A stretch of DNA of 32,790 nucleotides from Candidatus Thorarchaeota archaeon (GTDB lineage Archaea > Asgardarchaeota > Thorarchaeia > Thorarchaeales > Thorarchaeaceae). Below the pieces are notes generated by a model. It saw only the letters and a program-made list of their open reading frames with translations. It was not told where the DNA came from and searched no databases. Positions 1 to 7,652 of this stretch are shown here, piece after piece. The position numbers were made by a program, and so were the translations under genes. Position 1 is the stretch's first letter, and each line of letters starts with the position of its first letter. The stretch lies in the NCBI GenBank assembly GCA_016839245.1, contig JAEOUN010000117.1, positions 1-32,790 on the forward strand. Direction: 5' to 3'.

Positions 1-20
1 ACCTTTGAGGTCTACAGAAA

Positions 21-456
21 GTTTCAACCCTACTTCTAGTCTGATTCTAACAGTCCAACTTGTCAGGTTTGTCGACCAGTTGAAACGCGTTTCAACCCTA
101 CTTCTAGTCTGATTCTAACTTATTGAGATATGAAAAGAGATAGTAATCAGTCATCTCGTTTCAACCCTACTTCTAGTCTGATTCTAACTCTTTTGAAGCA
201 TAGTCCCTGATGTTTCGCGCCATTGTTTCAACCCTACTTCTAGTCTGATTCTAACGATGAAGGTTCATGCTAAGCGATGGCTGGATAAAAAGTTTCAACC
301 CTACTTCTAGTCTGATTCTAACTTCCGCATCAGATATGATGTTAAGAGAAATGATTCCGTTTCAACCCTACTTCTAGTCTGATTCTAACCTGACTGTTCT
401 TGATGATGCTCAATCGCTCCTTTGGGTTTCAACCCTACTTCTAGTCTGATTCTAAC
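21..456 (-). CRISPR. CRISPR array, seven identical 31-nt repeats (array continues beyond the window start)
   Basis: Seven identical 31-nt repeats lie at 21-51, 89-119, 158-188, 225-255, 292-322, 359-389 and 426-456. On the plus strand each begins GTTTCAACCC and ends CTGATTCTAAC. Spacers are 36-38 nt and share no sequence; bases 1-20 are part of a further spacer, so the array runs off the window. Read on the minus strand the repeat begins GTTAGAATC and ends GGTTGAAAC, which resembles the 8-nt 5' handle common in type I and type III crRNAs. I therefore infer transcription leftward, with the leader and newest spacers at the high-coordinate end near 456. No cas gene is present, so the subtype cannot be set from this window. 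Confidence 0.98.
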
Positions 457-619
457 CAAGTCTTTTTTGGCTTATTTTACTAAAAAAAGCCTTATGGTTA
501 TTGCTTTTAGAATGGTGGTTTGCGAACCGCAGGTTATGTTAAGACTTATGAAATTTTTTCTATTTAGTGTTTTTATTCCAGATGAAATCAACAGCAAAAT
601 GAAAAAATCAAATCAATGA
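457..619 (-). promoter_or_regulatory. Probable CRISPR leader
   Basis: This AT-rich, apparently non-coding sequence directly abuts the last repeat, on the side where the repeat handle orientation places the leader. It holds a near-perfect palindrome at 469-491 (GGCTT and AAGCC arms, then TTTT/AAAA around an ACT loop, with one A-A mismatch), 12 nt from the first repeat. A shorter hairpin (TGCG-AAC-CGCA) lies near 521-531. An apparent 65-codon frame starting at 422 runs out of a repeat into this region and is not credible as a gene. The leader assignment rests on orientation only; its outer boundary is arbitrary. Confidence 0.5.
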
Positions 620-1084
620 CACTAAAGTGAAATATTCCTCCAAAATATCCATTATTATAAATCCCTATTATTTTAAGCAGCCAATAGTCTGGAAGAGTGT
701 GAATATACTGGCGAGCAAGGGATAGAGTCATAGCCACCAAAGAAGCATGGGAATATACCTCTCTGAAATTTTACATCAAAATTCATGAGATAAGTAAAAT
801 GTAAACGAATATGGATTCTACAGTCATTGAAATGATTCGACCACTTGTTAAGTAAATCAGCATATTAGACTCCATCTATTTGATATGATTCTCCTCAAAC
901 ACAGGCATGTTTTGATTCTACAACCATATTTGACCTTAGGATGATGTTTTGAAATGTTCTTTTACTCTTAAAAGGAAGAAAGTACTAGATACTATTGCGA
1001 ACTAGGGAGAAACATAAGTCACTATGTGGACGACATATCAGAATCATATTACATCAACTGATAACAAGAGAGAGGATAACCGGT
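620..1084. other. Intergenic stretch with no recognisable gene
   Basis: No convincing coding frame, tRNA or other RNA gene was seen here. A TATA-like CTTAAAAG at about 967-974 could serve the membrane protein gene that follows. A TTG-initiated extension of that gene to 995 is possible but its first 30 residues are Arg/His-rich and unlike a membrane protein N-terminus. Confidence 0.4.
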
Positions 1085-1660
1085 ATGGCTACTGACAAAC
1101 TTATTCCTTCTGAGGATGCATCAAAACCACTGGTACGCAACATCGGATTTACGGGATCCATATGGGTGGATTCTCTCATGTCCCTCTTGGGTTTAGTGAT
1201 TGTCGTGTCTTATTTCACTCAAGTACCATCCGATACACTTTATGATTTTGTACTGACTGGTACTCAAGCAGCAGCATTGTTTCTACTATTGGTTCCTATA
1301 GGGTTCGTTGTTTCTTGGTGTATGCTTAGTCAAATAAAGGATGATATCCGAAACGAGGGATTCGTACTGATATCTCCCAAGCGGCTAATGGTGGTTCTTG
1401 GAATACCCTTTGTTTTCATTGTTGTAACTCTTGCTCTGTTGCTTAATCTGCTAAATATCGGACTACCATACTATTATACTTCTGCCATATTCTATGGCTT
1501 TGGATTAGGTATGCTTGTTCCACGAGCACTGTTTACGATAACGGACATGAAGAGTTGGATGCTTCTACCAATGTACGCTGATTTGGATGTCAAACGAAAA
1601 AGAGTAATGAAATGGAGAATAGCAGTTCAACCATGTGTTTCCTGTGCTGGAGAGAGTTGA
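1085..1660 (+). CDS. Hypothetical integral membrane protein, four predicted helices
   Basis: I do not recognise the family. I chose the ATG at 1085 (191 residues): it is preceded by a GAGAGAGG purine run about 9 nt upstream, and the protein then starts with a short polar segment (MATDKLIPSED). A TTG at 995 would add 30 residues. Four hydrophobic segments follow, at about residues 25-45, 60-82, 98-122 and 130-150, ending in a basic stretch (DVKRKRVMKW) and two cysteines near the C-terminus. The basic loops suggest that both ends are cytoplasmic. It stands alone between the CRISPR leader and a radical SAM gene, and nothing in the context suggests a role. A short stem-loop overlaps its stop codon. 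Confidence 0.6.
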   Translation: MATDKLIPSEDASKPLVRNIGFTGSIWVDSLMSLLGLVIVVSYFTQVPSDTLYDFVLTGTQAAALFLLLVPIGFVVSWCMLSQIKDDIRNEGFVLISPKRLMVVLGIPFVFIVVTLALLLNLLNIGLPYYYTSAIFYGFGLGMLVPRALFTITDMKSWMLLPMYADLDVKRKRVMKWRIAVQPCVSCAGES

Positions 1661-1672
1661 CAATCACTCTCT
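1651..1672 (+). terminator. Stem-loop spanning the stop codon of the membrane protein gene
   Basis: A 7-bp perfect inverted repeat, AGAGAGT (1651-1657) and ACTCTCT (1666-1672), with an 8-nt loop that contains the TGA stop. There is no T-run immediately after it, so termination is only a suggestion. Confidence 0.3.
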
Positions 1673-1790
1673 GCAAAATCTGTTAGTACACAGTTGAGTA
1701 GTCCAATAAAAAGCACTGGATATTCCAATATAGATCAGTGCACTTTAACTAATTGATGAGAATGACCGATTACGCTACTTCTCAGTGAGA

Positions 1791-1800
1791 ACATATATGT
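1791..1800 (+). promoter_or_regulatory. TATA-like box upstream of the radical SAM gene
   Basis: ACATATATGT is a 10-bp palindromic TATA-like element about 43-52 nt upstream of the GTG start at 1843. Archaeal spacing (about 25 nt from TATA box to start site) would place transcription initiation near 1820. No other good candidate lies in the gap. Confidence 0.35.
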
Positions 1801-1842
1801 GATGATCTTAATGTCTAGACTCTTGTACGAACAATTCGTGAT

Positions 1843-2997
1843 GTGATATCCTTGAATAGATTTCTTGGCTTTGAAGTAGGTCCCATTCGTCCTCCTAGCG
1901 AGGCTAAGAGTCTATTAATCCGGGTCACACGTAACTGCCAGTGGAATCGCTGTACATTTTGCCCTGTCTATAAGAATAAGGTCTTTTCATTGAGAACCGT
2001 TGAAGAGGTCATATCTGATATTGACTTGCTTTCGAAACAGGTATCGAAGCTACGTGAGACCTATGCATCTCCTTCTCAATTGTCACGAGGCTCATTATGG
2101 CTACTCCTGAAGACTGTGGAACAAGATGAATTGCCCGCCTTTGACTATACTCTCAAATGGTTTTCAGATGGAATGCAATCGGTCTTCTTGCAAGACTCGG
2201 ACTCGTTAGTTATTGGTACTGATGACTTAGTGAAGATTCTCCTGCACCTTCGAGAGCAGTTTCCGTGGATTGAACGCGTCACTTCATATTCTCGCTCAAG
2301 TACGATTCTGAAAATTGGTCAAGATGGCCTTGCTAAAATCAGGAATGCTGGCTTAAACAGAATTCATGTTGGACTAGAATCTGGGTCTAATAACGTGCTT
2401 CGTTTTGTGAAGAAAGGTGCCTCGCACGATGTTCATGTACGTGCGGGTCAAATGGTGAAGACTGCTGGTTTCGAGCTCTCTGAATATGTCATGCCTGGAT
2501 TAGGAGGGAAGAGATACTCTGATGAACATGCAAGAGAATCTGCCACAGCTTTAAACCAGATTAATCCTGATTTCATCCGACTCAGGCCTCTCGCTATATC
2601 TTCGAGAGTTCCTCTATTTCTTGAAATGGAAAAAGGAACTTTCGACAAATTGAATGATGTAGAGGTTGCCAAAGAACTCAGACTCTTTATTGAGAATCTT
2701 GATGGCATCTCCAGCACGATTCTTAGTGACCACATCCTCAATCTCTTTGTTGACCTAGAAGGCACCTTGCCAAAAGATAAGGAACGAATGCTTAACATCA
2801 TTGATTCATTCCTAATGATGGATGATGAATCACAATTGCTCTTCAGGCTTGGAAGGCGGCTTGGTTACTTTGATTGTCTTGAAGATATGAACAACCAGCA
2901 AAAGCTCGATAGGGTGAAATTGATAGCTGAGAGACAAGGCATCACACCTAAGAACATCGATAACGCGATTGATAGACTGATGGAGCGTTTTATCTGA
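1843..2997 (+). CDS. Radical SAM protein (COG1032-like)
   Basis: A 384-residue radical SAM enzyme of unknown substrate. The cluster motif is NCQWNRCTFC (Cys32, Cys37, Cys40), i.e. CX4CX2C instead of the textbook CX3CX2C; the N-C-x-W-N-R-C form followed by FCPVYK is familiar from a group of archaeal and bacterial radical SAM proteins. About residues 175-195 hold HVGLESGSNNVLRFVKKG, the usual glycine/serine-rich SAM-binding strand region of MiaB/Elp3-like enzymes, followed by a VMPGLGG motif. There is no B12-binding domain before it and no TRAM domain after it. The GTG start at 1843 gives a short N-terminal segment before the first strand. It is flanked by gaps of more than 80 nt and looks monocistronic. 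Enzyme class is secure; reaction unknown. Confidence 0.9.
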   Translation: MISLNRFLGFEVGPIRPPSEAKSLLIRVTRNCQWNRCTFCPVYKNKVFSLRTVEEVISDIDLLSKQVSKLRETYASPSQLSRGSLWLLLKTVEQDELPAFDYTLKWFSDGMQSVFLQDSDSLVIGTDDLVKILLHLREQFPWIERVTSYSRSSTILKIGQDGLAKIRNAGLNRIHVGLESGSNNVLRFVKKGASHDVHVRAGQMVKTAGFELSEYVMPGLGGKRYSDEHARESATALNQINPDFIRLRPLAISSRVPLFLEMEKGTFDKLNDVEVAKELRLFIENLDGISSTILSDHILNLFVDLEGTLPKDKERMLNIIDSFLMMDDESQLLFRLGRRLGYFDCLEDMNNQQKLDRVKLIAERQGITPKNIDNAIDRLMERFI

Positions 2998-3081
2998 TCA
3001 CACTCTAATTCCTACCGAGTCTATTTGTTGCTTCTATGGGTCTTCTTATTTATGCGTTAGAAAGCGTCGAATTGAATTCTG

Positions 3082-3633
3082 ATGAAGACGTGTGTGTTTC
3101 TCTATGACAAATTTGCAGATTTTGAAATAGCACCTCTACTACTGTTTCTAAATAAAAAAACTGAAGTCATCACATTTTCTTTCGAAAAGGGTATCCTACT
3201 CTGTGAAGAGCAGTTGAAGGTTGTCGCTGACAAGTCACTGGATGAAGTAGATCCGAATGAAGTAGATTTACTTGTAATCCCCGGTGGCGATCCTGAGCCA
3301 TATGTTGGAAGAACCGATTTTCATAGGTTCCTTCAATCAATTCATAAAAGAGGAAAAATCATAGCAGCAATCTGTGGTGGCCCCGGTTTTCTGGCACATG
3401 CTGGGCTTCTCAAAGGGCTTCGGATTGCTCATGGGTATGCACCAGATGATGCAGTAAGAGTATTTGCTGGAAGTACAATCACAGATGATGATGTTGTTGT
3501 TGAAGGGAATATCATCACAGCAAGAGGTCAAGCATTTGCTGAATTTGCAGTGGTAGTATGCAGAGAACTTGGATTCTTTGAAAATGAGGACGAAGCCCAT
3601 AGCTCTTTAGAGTGGTTGAAAAATAAGAGATAA
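3082..3633 (+). CDS. DJ-1/PfpI (class I glutamine amidotransferase-like) family protein
   Basis: 183 residues, the normal length for the DJ-1/ThiJ/PfpI superfamily. The nucleophile elbow is AAICGGPGFLA with Cys98, and the conserved acidic residue that tunes the cysteine is Glu15 in FADFEIAPLL. The strand VDLLVIPGGD (about 61-70) is also typical. Members include deglycases, chaperones, proteases and hydratases, and sequence alone does not choose between them. The ATG at 3082 has no purine-rich ribosome site, and a TATA-like TTATTTATGC lies about 30 nt upstream, so the message may be leaderless. The context offers no partner. Family certain, activity open. Confidence 0.9.
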   Translation: MKTCVFLYDKFADFEIAPLLLFLNKKTEVITFSFEKGILLCEEQLKVVADKSLDEVDPNEVDLLVIPGGDPEPYVGRTDFHRFLQSIHKRGKIIAAICGGPGFLAHAGLLKGLRIAHGYAPDDAVRVFAGSTITDDDVVVEGNIITARGQAFAEFAVVVCRELGFFENEDEAHSSLEWLKNKR

Positions 3634-3646
3634 CCAACTCATCTCT
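3626..3646 (+). terminator. Weak stem-loop at the end of the DJ-1/PfpI gene
   Basis: AGAGAT (3626-3631) and ATCTCT (3641-3646) form a 6-bp stem overlapping the TAA stop; the T-rich GTCTTCTCTTATTTG follows. It is a plausible but weak terminator. Confidence 0.35.
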
Positions 3647-3691
3647 AACAGTCTTCTCTTATTTGTAGCTGGGTCGATACAGTAACGCATC

Positions 3692-3730
3692 TTTATATCA
3701 AAAAATATTGAAATGATTATCTATATAATC
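3692..3730 (+). promoter_or_regulatory. Promoter and candidate operator of the small winged-helix gene
   Basis: A TATA-like TTTATATC at 3692-3699 would place the start site near 3720. Exactly there lies a perfect inverted repeat, GATTAT (3715-3720) - CTAT - ATAATC (3725-3730). It ends 10 nt before the ATG of the winged-helix protein. The position suits an operator for autoregulation, but this is inferred from location alone. Confidence 0.4.
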
Positions 3731-3740
3731 GGTGATAAAA

Positions 3741-3986
3741 ATGATGGAAAATAAGGAGCTTGAATACGAATCAAAAATTCATCGTCTCACGAAAAGTCAG
3801 ATGATTGTCTTGTCTGTCTTAAGAGAAACTGGACAAAATGGGGTGACTCCTAAACAACTAATTGATAACGTATCCTTTGCTCCAAGGACCGTTCGTTATG
3901 CACTCAGAAAACTTCTCAAAAAGAGTTTAATTAAACGGTATCCTTGCCTAGAAGATATGCGACAGTGGATTTACATTCCAAAGTAA
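3741..3986 (+). CDS. Small winged helix-turn-helix protein, probable transcriptional regulator
   Basis: An 81-residue protein (ATG at 3741; another ATG at 3744 and a GTG at 3732 are possible) that is one winged-helix domain and little else. Residues from LTKSQMIVLSVLRETG form helix 1, VTPKQLIDNV helix 2, and APRTVRYALRKLLKKSL the recognition helix, followed by a wing (IKRYPCLEDMRQWIYIPK) that ends the protein. This is like stand-alone MarR/TrmB-type DNA-binding domains of archaea. No ligand or dimer domain is present. It is convergent with the TrmB-MEDS gene (38 nt between stops) and has a perfect inverted repeat just upstream that could be its own operator. Confidence 0.75.
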   Translation: MMENKELEYESKIHRLTKSQMIVLSVLRETGQNGVTPKQLIDNVSFAPRTVRYALRKLLKKSLIKRYPCLEDMRQWIYIPK

Positions 3987-4024
3987 ATTTAGATGTGTTC
4001 GGGTGTCGCCCAAGTCATGAAATG

Positions 4025-5443
4025 TTATCCTGCACGTACCTCAATTTTGCCTACTCGATTGTCTCTCCCTGCAAACAAAACCTTTCCATGAGCTCTAACA
4101 AGTTCAGAGTACACATCAATAGGTTTCTCAAGGTCAGCAAGCAAATTGGAGTTATATGCACATATTGCAGTCATGGGTATATCGAGAATGGTGTGGAGTG
4201 CCTGTTCGTATTCAATCAATTCTTGGACTAAATTGTGTTGAATAAAACAGCTCATTTCTCCTGTGACACGGAGTCCCTTGAATCCTCTAGCAATTGCATC
4301 ATCATATAATTTACTCCAGGTGTCCATGACTCTGACCATGTCAAATTCCCCATCTTGTATGTACATGTCTGTGTAGTCAAGAACCAACAACGCATTGCTC
4401 TCGAGGTGTCTTTCTACTGCAATACCAAATCCCTTCATTGCTTCTTTTATCTGATCCTGAGTCTCTTCTGCACAGACATATACTGCGGCCTCTCCCATTT
4501 TCAATCCATTTCTTATGTACGAAAATAAGGTGTTGTGTTTGGCCTTTGCAGAATCATAGAATAGTACCAAGTGATCTCGAGGTTTCACAGTGTCCATTAT
4601 CCGTGCAAGCTTTTGGATATGGACCTCATCGATTTCTTTCCAATCAATCGAATCCCTAAATTGATCTTCAAAATCACGTCGGATAATATTAACAAGGTTG
4701 CCATCATTTGTCCAAAGACACTTGCTCTCCGAAAATGTATCTCCTGCTGATGTAGTAATCATTGCATTATTTCTATCAAAAATTGCATAGCGACTTGGAA
4801 GATTATCCGAATACCGAACTACAAATGAATTCTCTGGAACATACTTCATCAAAGTCTTTGGAATCAGCTCTACATCATTTGGGAAATTTGTTATGATTCT
4901 GACATCTACATGGTTTCTTTTTGCAACTTTAAGCGCATCTGCATACATCAAGACAAAGCGAAATGCATTCTCAAATGAATCAATAAAATCAATCGAGGAG
5001 TTTGCATGTTCAATGAGTGACGACACTCGTTTTGAGAGGGTATCTTTTTCCGTAATTAGTACAAAATGAGATGATGATTCTTTTTCATTATCTTTTTTCG
5101 TTTCCTGTCCAAGTCTCTCTATCAATTCATCTCTAGATACGATTAACTCCCGTATTCTCTTTGATGCTTCGGTCTCCTGTCTTTCTACCAAGACTTCCAA
5201 AGCATCCTCTATAGGTAGTGCTCTCACCTTGATTGGTCTTCCTAAGACTCTTTCGAGAAGTCCTGCTTTTTCCAGTTTTGGAATTGTTCTATAGACCTCT
5301 TCTCGACGTATACCCGTATCCTTGGCTATTTTTCCAGCTGTTGATAATCCAAGTCTGAGAGCTGAGAGATATATTTGCGCCTCGTACTGCGTTAATCCAA
5401 AATTGGTAAGAGCATGGATATCCTCTCCTTGCGTTTTCAACAC
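4025..5443 (-). CDS. TrmB-family transcriptional regulator with C-terminal MEDS sensory domain
   Basis: 472 residues. The TrmB-type winged helix occupies about residues 10-75: GLTQYEAQIYLSALRLG, then IAKDTGIRREEVYRTIPKLEKAGLL. A coiled linker (about 80-120) and a phospholipase-D-like TrmB middle domain (about 125-275) follow. Residues 285-455 match the MEDS domain (methanogen/methylotroph, DcmR sensory domain): DHLVLFYDS, NGLKMGEAAVYV, LDYTDMYIQDGEFD, GFKGLRVTGEMSCF, LIEYEQALH and AICAYN. DcmR uses such a domain in a regulator of dichloromethane dehalogenase; the ligand here is unknown. It starts with GTG at 5443 (a TTG is next) and is divergent from the zinc-ribbon gene. Its target is not evident from the neighbourhood. 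Confidence 0.85.
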   Translation of the reverse strand: MLKTQGEDIHALTNFGLTQYEAQIYLSALRLGLSTAGKIAKDTGIRREEVYRTIPKLEKAGLLERVLGRPIKVRALPIEDALEVLVERQETEASKRIRELIVSRDELIERLGQETKKDNEKESSSHFVLITEKDTLSKRVSSLIEHANSSIDFIDSFENAFRFVLMYADALKVAKRNHVDVRIITNFPNDVELIPKTLMKYVPENSFVVRYSDNLPSRYAIFDRNNAMITTSAGDTFSESKCLWTNDGNLVNIIRRDFEDQFRDSIDWKEIDEVHIQKLARIMDTVKPRDHLVLFYDSAKAKHNTLFSYIRNGLKMGEAAVYVCAEETQDQIKEAMKGFGIAVERHLESNALLVLDYTDMYIQDGEFDMVRVMDTWSKLYDDAIARGFKGLRVTGEMSCFIQHNLVQELIEYEQALHTILDIPMTAICAYNSNLLADLEKPIDVYSELVRAHGKVLFAGRDNRVGKIEVRAG

Positions 5444-5664
5444 GAACCCTCTTACTAATTAATCCAAGTTTAATTACACAATCTTCTATTTTACATTGCG
5501 GTTTTTAAAATGAAATGCCCTTTTTACGAAAAAAAGAAGAATATTCTCCGGATGGTATCTAAAATCACAGTTTCATTTCGATTTGGCTGTATCACAGAGA
5601 GAACATAACATCTCAAGTTCTTCGGTTTTCACCATTTTATATTAGAAAGACATGAGGTGCTACA

Positions 5665-6129
5665 ATGACTGAACAGTGTGGCGTTTGTGGATCCACAGAA
5701 AATGTCCAATATGTCTATGATTCTTTTTGTGAGAGTGGTGAGTGGAGATGTAACACATGTCTTGGAGCACGGTTTCCAGAGGGCTCTCGTATCATGAAAT
5801 TTACTGATACATCTCATCCTCTTCGGCCATCATACTACATAGCAATTGAGACTCAGGAGGACCTAGATCTCATAATGACTGTTGGACAACGAGTCAATAG
5901 ACTTGGAGCGAAGGGAATTCATGCATGTGTCTATACTGCTCTCAAGAATGGTCGTCCAATTAGTCCTAATTCCTTCAGTCTCGGACATATTGATAGTGAA
6001 TCAAAACTTCGAGCTTGTATTGATAGTCTAAGGATGTATCTTGAAACATCTGAGAACTTGCATCGATTGACAGAAGAACAACTTCCTGATATTATCTGGT
6101 CACAACGATCTCAGAATCTAGTACATTGA
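5665..6129 (+). CDS. Hypothetical zinc-ribbon protein
   Basis: 154 residues of no family I recognise. The N-terminus holds two CxxC knuckles, Cys5/Cys8 and Cys29/Cys32, in a treble-clef or zinc-ribbon arrangement; Cys22 lies between them. The rest, from about residue 55, looks like a compact alpha/beta domain (YYIAIETQEDLDLIMTVG, then GIHACVYTAL) with an acidic helical end. The start is well supported: GAGGTG lies 5 nt before the ATG. Upstream TTTTATATTA (about 5635-5644) could be the TATA box. The gene is divergent from the TrmB-MEDS regulator and convergent with the tandem winged-helix regulator, so it might be controlled by either; this is context only. Confidence 0.75.
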   Translation: MTEQCGVCGSTENVQYVYDSFCESGEWRCNTCLGARFPEGSRIMKFTDTSHPLRPSYYIAIETQEDLDLIMTVGQRVNRLGAKGIHACVYTALKNGRPISPNSFSLGHIDSESKLRACIDSLRMYLETSENLHRLTEEQLPDIIWSQRSQNLVH

Positions 6130-6153
6130 ATAGATAACTAGCAATCCTTGTTA

Positions 6154-7239
6154 TTATGCCTCTATAGCTCGGATGGCCTGCATGATCTCATTGATAGGCA
6201 TCTCCCAGCTCCTTGTTTCTTCGTTGAAGAATTCCAATAGATGTGCATAGCCCTTGCTTGTTGACTTGATGATGACTTGTATGAAGAATTCCTCGGAATG
6301 TCTTCGGAATATCTCAATACTATTGAGAAAATCATTCATCTCAGTATCAGGAATAAGAGCCACGACATTGTATTTTGACGAGCTCTCCATTGTATAATGA
6401 ATTTCAAATGGCAATTTATGAAATGCACAAAGTATCTTTTGCGCATTCTCTCTTGATTTGAAGAAACACGAGATAGATGTGACCTTGTCGCAGGGTGAAA
6501 ACATGGGTGTTGTGCCCTTTATCACGCCCTCTTTTTCCAGTCTCTTTACTCGTTTGTGAACCTGTGTCAATGAGAGGTCCAGTACTTCACATATCTCTTT
6601 CAGAGTTGGCTGTTTGTGCTCTGCCATATACTTCAAGATCTTGATGTCATTCATGTCAAATCGTACGGTCTTTGGGAATTCCTCAAGCTGTACGGGAAAC
6701 TTGCAATCATCATTCATAATCCTCTCTGCTTCCTCTCTCCAATCCGACCAGCTCCAGTCTGAATCTGGAAGAAATGGCTCCACAGCAGCGCTTTTTCTCT
6801 GGTAATCAATCGCATCAAAAATGTAATAGTCTTTAATCAATCCCTTCTCCTTCAACTCATCTGCAATTTGGTTAGTGATCCGTGGATTCACAAGAGGAAA
6901 CATAGTATATACAAGATAACCGTCGTATCTTCCATACGTTGTTGAGTAATGGTAAAAGAAATTGATATCATGAAGAACTCTCTGAAGTTCTTCATCTCGC
7001 TCCGGTATGCTCTGGAGTATGATGATACGTTCTCCAAGCCCTAGTTTTCGCTCATATGTCTGAATCTTGGGTGACCTCAATAGGCCAAGCTTCTGTAGTT
7101 TGTTCATATGATAGCGAATAGTTCGTCCAGGAATATCTAGAGTCTTACTCAGATCCGTGGTTGAAGCGTCTGGTCCAACCTTCTCTAGAGCTAGCAATAT
7201 CTTTGCATCTATGTCATCAAGGGGAAGCTGTATCTTCAT
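6154..7239 (-). CDS. Tandem winged-helix transcriptional regulator, Lrp/AsnC-like
   Basis: 361 residues with two Lrp/AsnC-type DNA-binding domains in one chain. The first is at residues 7-54 (LDDIDAKILLALEKVGP, then TIRYHMNKLQKLGLL). The second is at about 194-242 (FDMNDIKILKYMAEH, then TQVHKRVKRLEKEGVIKG). Each is followed by about 100 residues that could form a RAM-like sensor domain, so the protein resembles two Lrp-like halves fused. Classic Lrp proteins have one of each in about 150 residues. The ATG at 7239 is preceded by AAGGAG 11 nt upstream and a good TATA box at 7295-7302. It is convergent with the zinc-ribbon gene. Its effector is unknown. Confidence 0.8.
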   Translation of the reverse strand: MKIQLPLDDIDAKILLALEKVGPDASTTDLSKTLDIPGRTIRYHMNKLQKLGLLRSPKIQTYERKLGLGERIIILQSIPERDEELQRVLHDINFFYHYSTTYGRYDGYLVYTMFPLVNPRITNQIADELKEKGLIKDYYIFDAIDYQRKSAAVEPFLPDSDWSWSDWREEAERIMNDDCKFPVQLEEFPKTVRFDMNDIKILKYMAEHKQPTLKEICEVLDLSLTQVHKRVKRLEKEGVIKGTTPMFSPCDKVTSISCFFKSRENAQKILCAFHKLPFEIHYTMESSSKYNVVALIPDTEMNDFLNSIEIFRRHSEEFFIQVIIKSTSKGYAHLLEFFNEETRSWEMPINEIMQAIRAIEA

Positions 7240-7294
7240 GGTCTTATTGGCTCCTTTCTCGTATTCTGGCGTATCGGAAAATGTGGCAATCTTA

Positions 7295-7302
7295 CTTATA
7301 AA
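7295..7302 (-). promoter_or_regulatory. TATA box of the tandem winged-helix regulator
   Basis: On the minus strand this reads TTTATAAG. It lies about 55 nt upstream of the ATG at 7239, so the start site would be near 7270, leaving a leader of about 30 nt that contains the AAGGAG ribosome site. Confidence 0.5.
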
Positions 7303-7373
7303 TTATATTACCGAATATCAGTATAAACCTATAGTAATAACTACAATTTTCCATTCTTACTTAAGACAATAAG

Positions 7374-7445
7374 TATATAAATAAACTTTGCCATATTTTC
7401 CTATTGTAGTTAACAAGTGGCATCATTGGGATTAATATAATGCCA
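7374..7445 (+). promoter_or_regulatory. Strong TATA box followed by a stem-loop leader
   Basis: TATATAAATA at 7374-7383 is a good archaeal TATA box in plus orientation, predicting a start site near 7405. About 13 nt downstream of that site, TGGCATCAT (7418-7426) and ATAATGCCA (7437-7445) pair in eight of nine positions around a 10-nt loop. No long coding frame begins until 7485 or 7612, so the transcript has either a structured leader of 80-200 nt or is itself a small RNA. The rest of the 370-base gap holds only the minus-strand promoter. Confidence 0.45.
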
Positions 7446-7484
7446 ACTCTCAACAATTAAGGTAATTAAAGACTGAAAATGAAC

Positions 7485-7652
7485 ATGATGGAAAATTCGT
7501 GTTATATTTTCGGCCTTTGCGGTCTACACTGTTGCTTCCTCCAGCAAACGGAATTGATCAGAATTATGCATCTTGATGGTGCCCTTGTTACTCAAATCGA
7601 GTGTGGAAACAATGGCTACAATATCGATGCATACTATTCAAGAAGTAATTGA
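7485..7652 (+). CDS. Possible Cys-rich 55-codon reading frame
   Basis: ATG at 7485 (followed directly by a second ATG) opens a 55-codon frame with five cysteines, beginning MMENSCYIFGLCGLHCC. It lies downstream of the strong TATA box and stem-loop, but has no ribosome site. It ends inside the next small frame and overlaps it by 41 nt in another register. It may be a real small protein, the first part of a frameshifted gene, or chance. Confidence 0.2.
   Translation: MMENSCYIFGLCGLHCCFLQQTELIRIMHLDGALVTQIECGNNGYNIDAYYSRSN

Noticed and set aside
422..619. A 65-codon frame beginning in the last CRISPR spacer and repeat
   Set aside because: Its first codons are spacer and repeat sequence, it has no ribosome site, and its composition fits the AT-rich leader instead of a protein.
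1750..1830. Two TGATGA/GTGATGA boxes that could suggest a C/D box small RNA
   Set aside because: No matching CTGA D boxes at suitable spacing and no terminal stem were found.
2448..2801. A 117-codon frame antisense to the radical SAM gene
   Set aside because: It lies wholly within a well-supported gene and has no domain, promoter or ribosome site.
3944..4231. A 95-codon plus-strand frame across the convergent ends of the winged-helix and TrmB-MEDS genes
   Set aside because: Both flanking genes have clear domains that use other frames; this one is the complement of conserved MEDS sequence.
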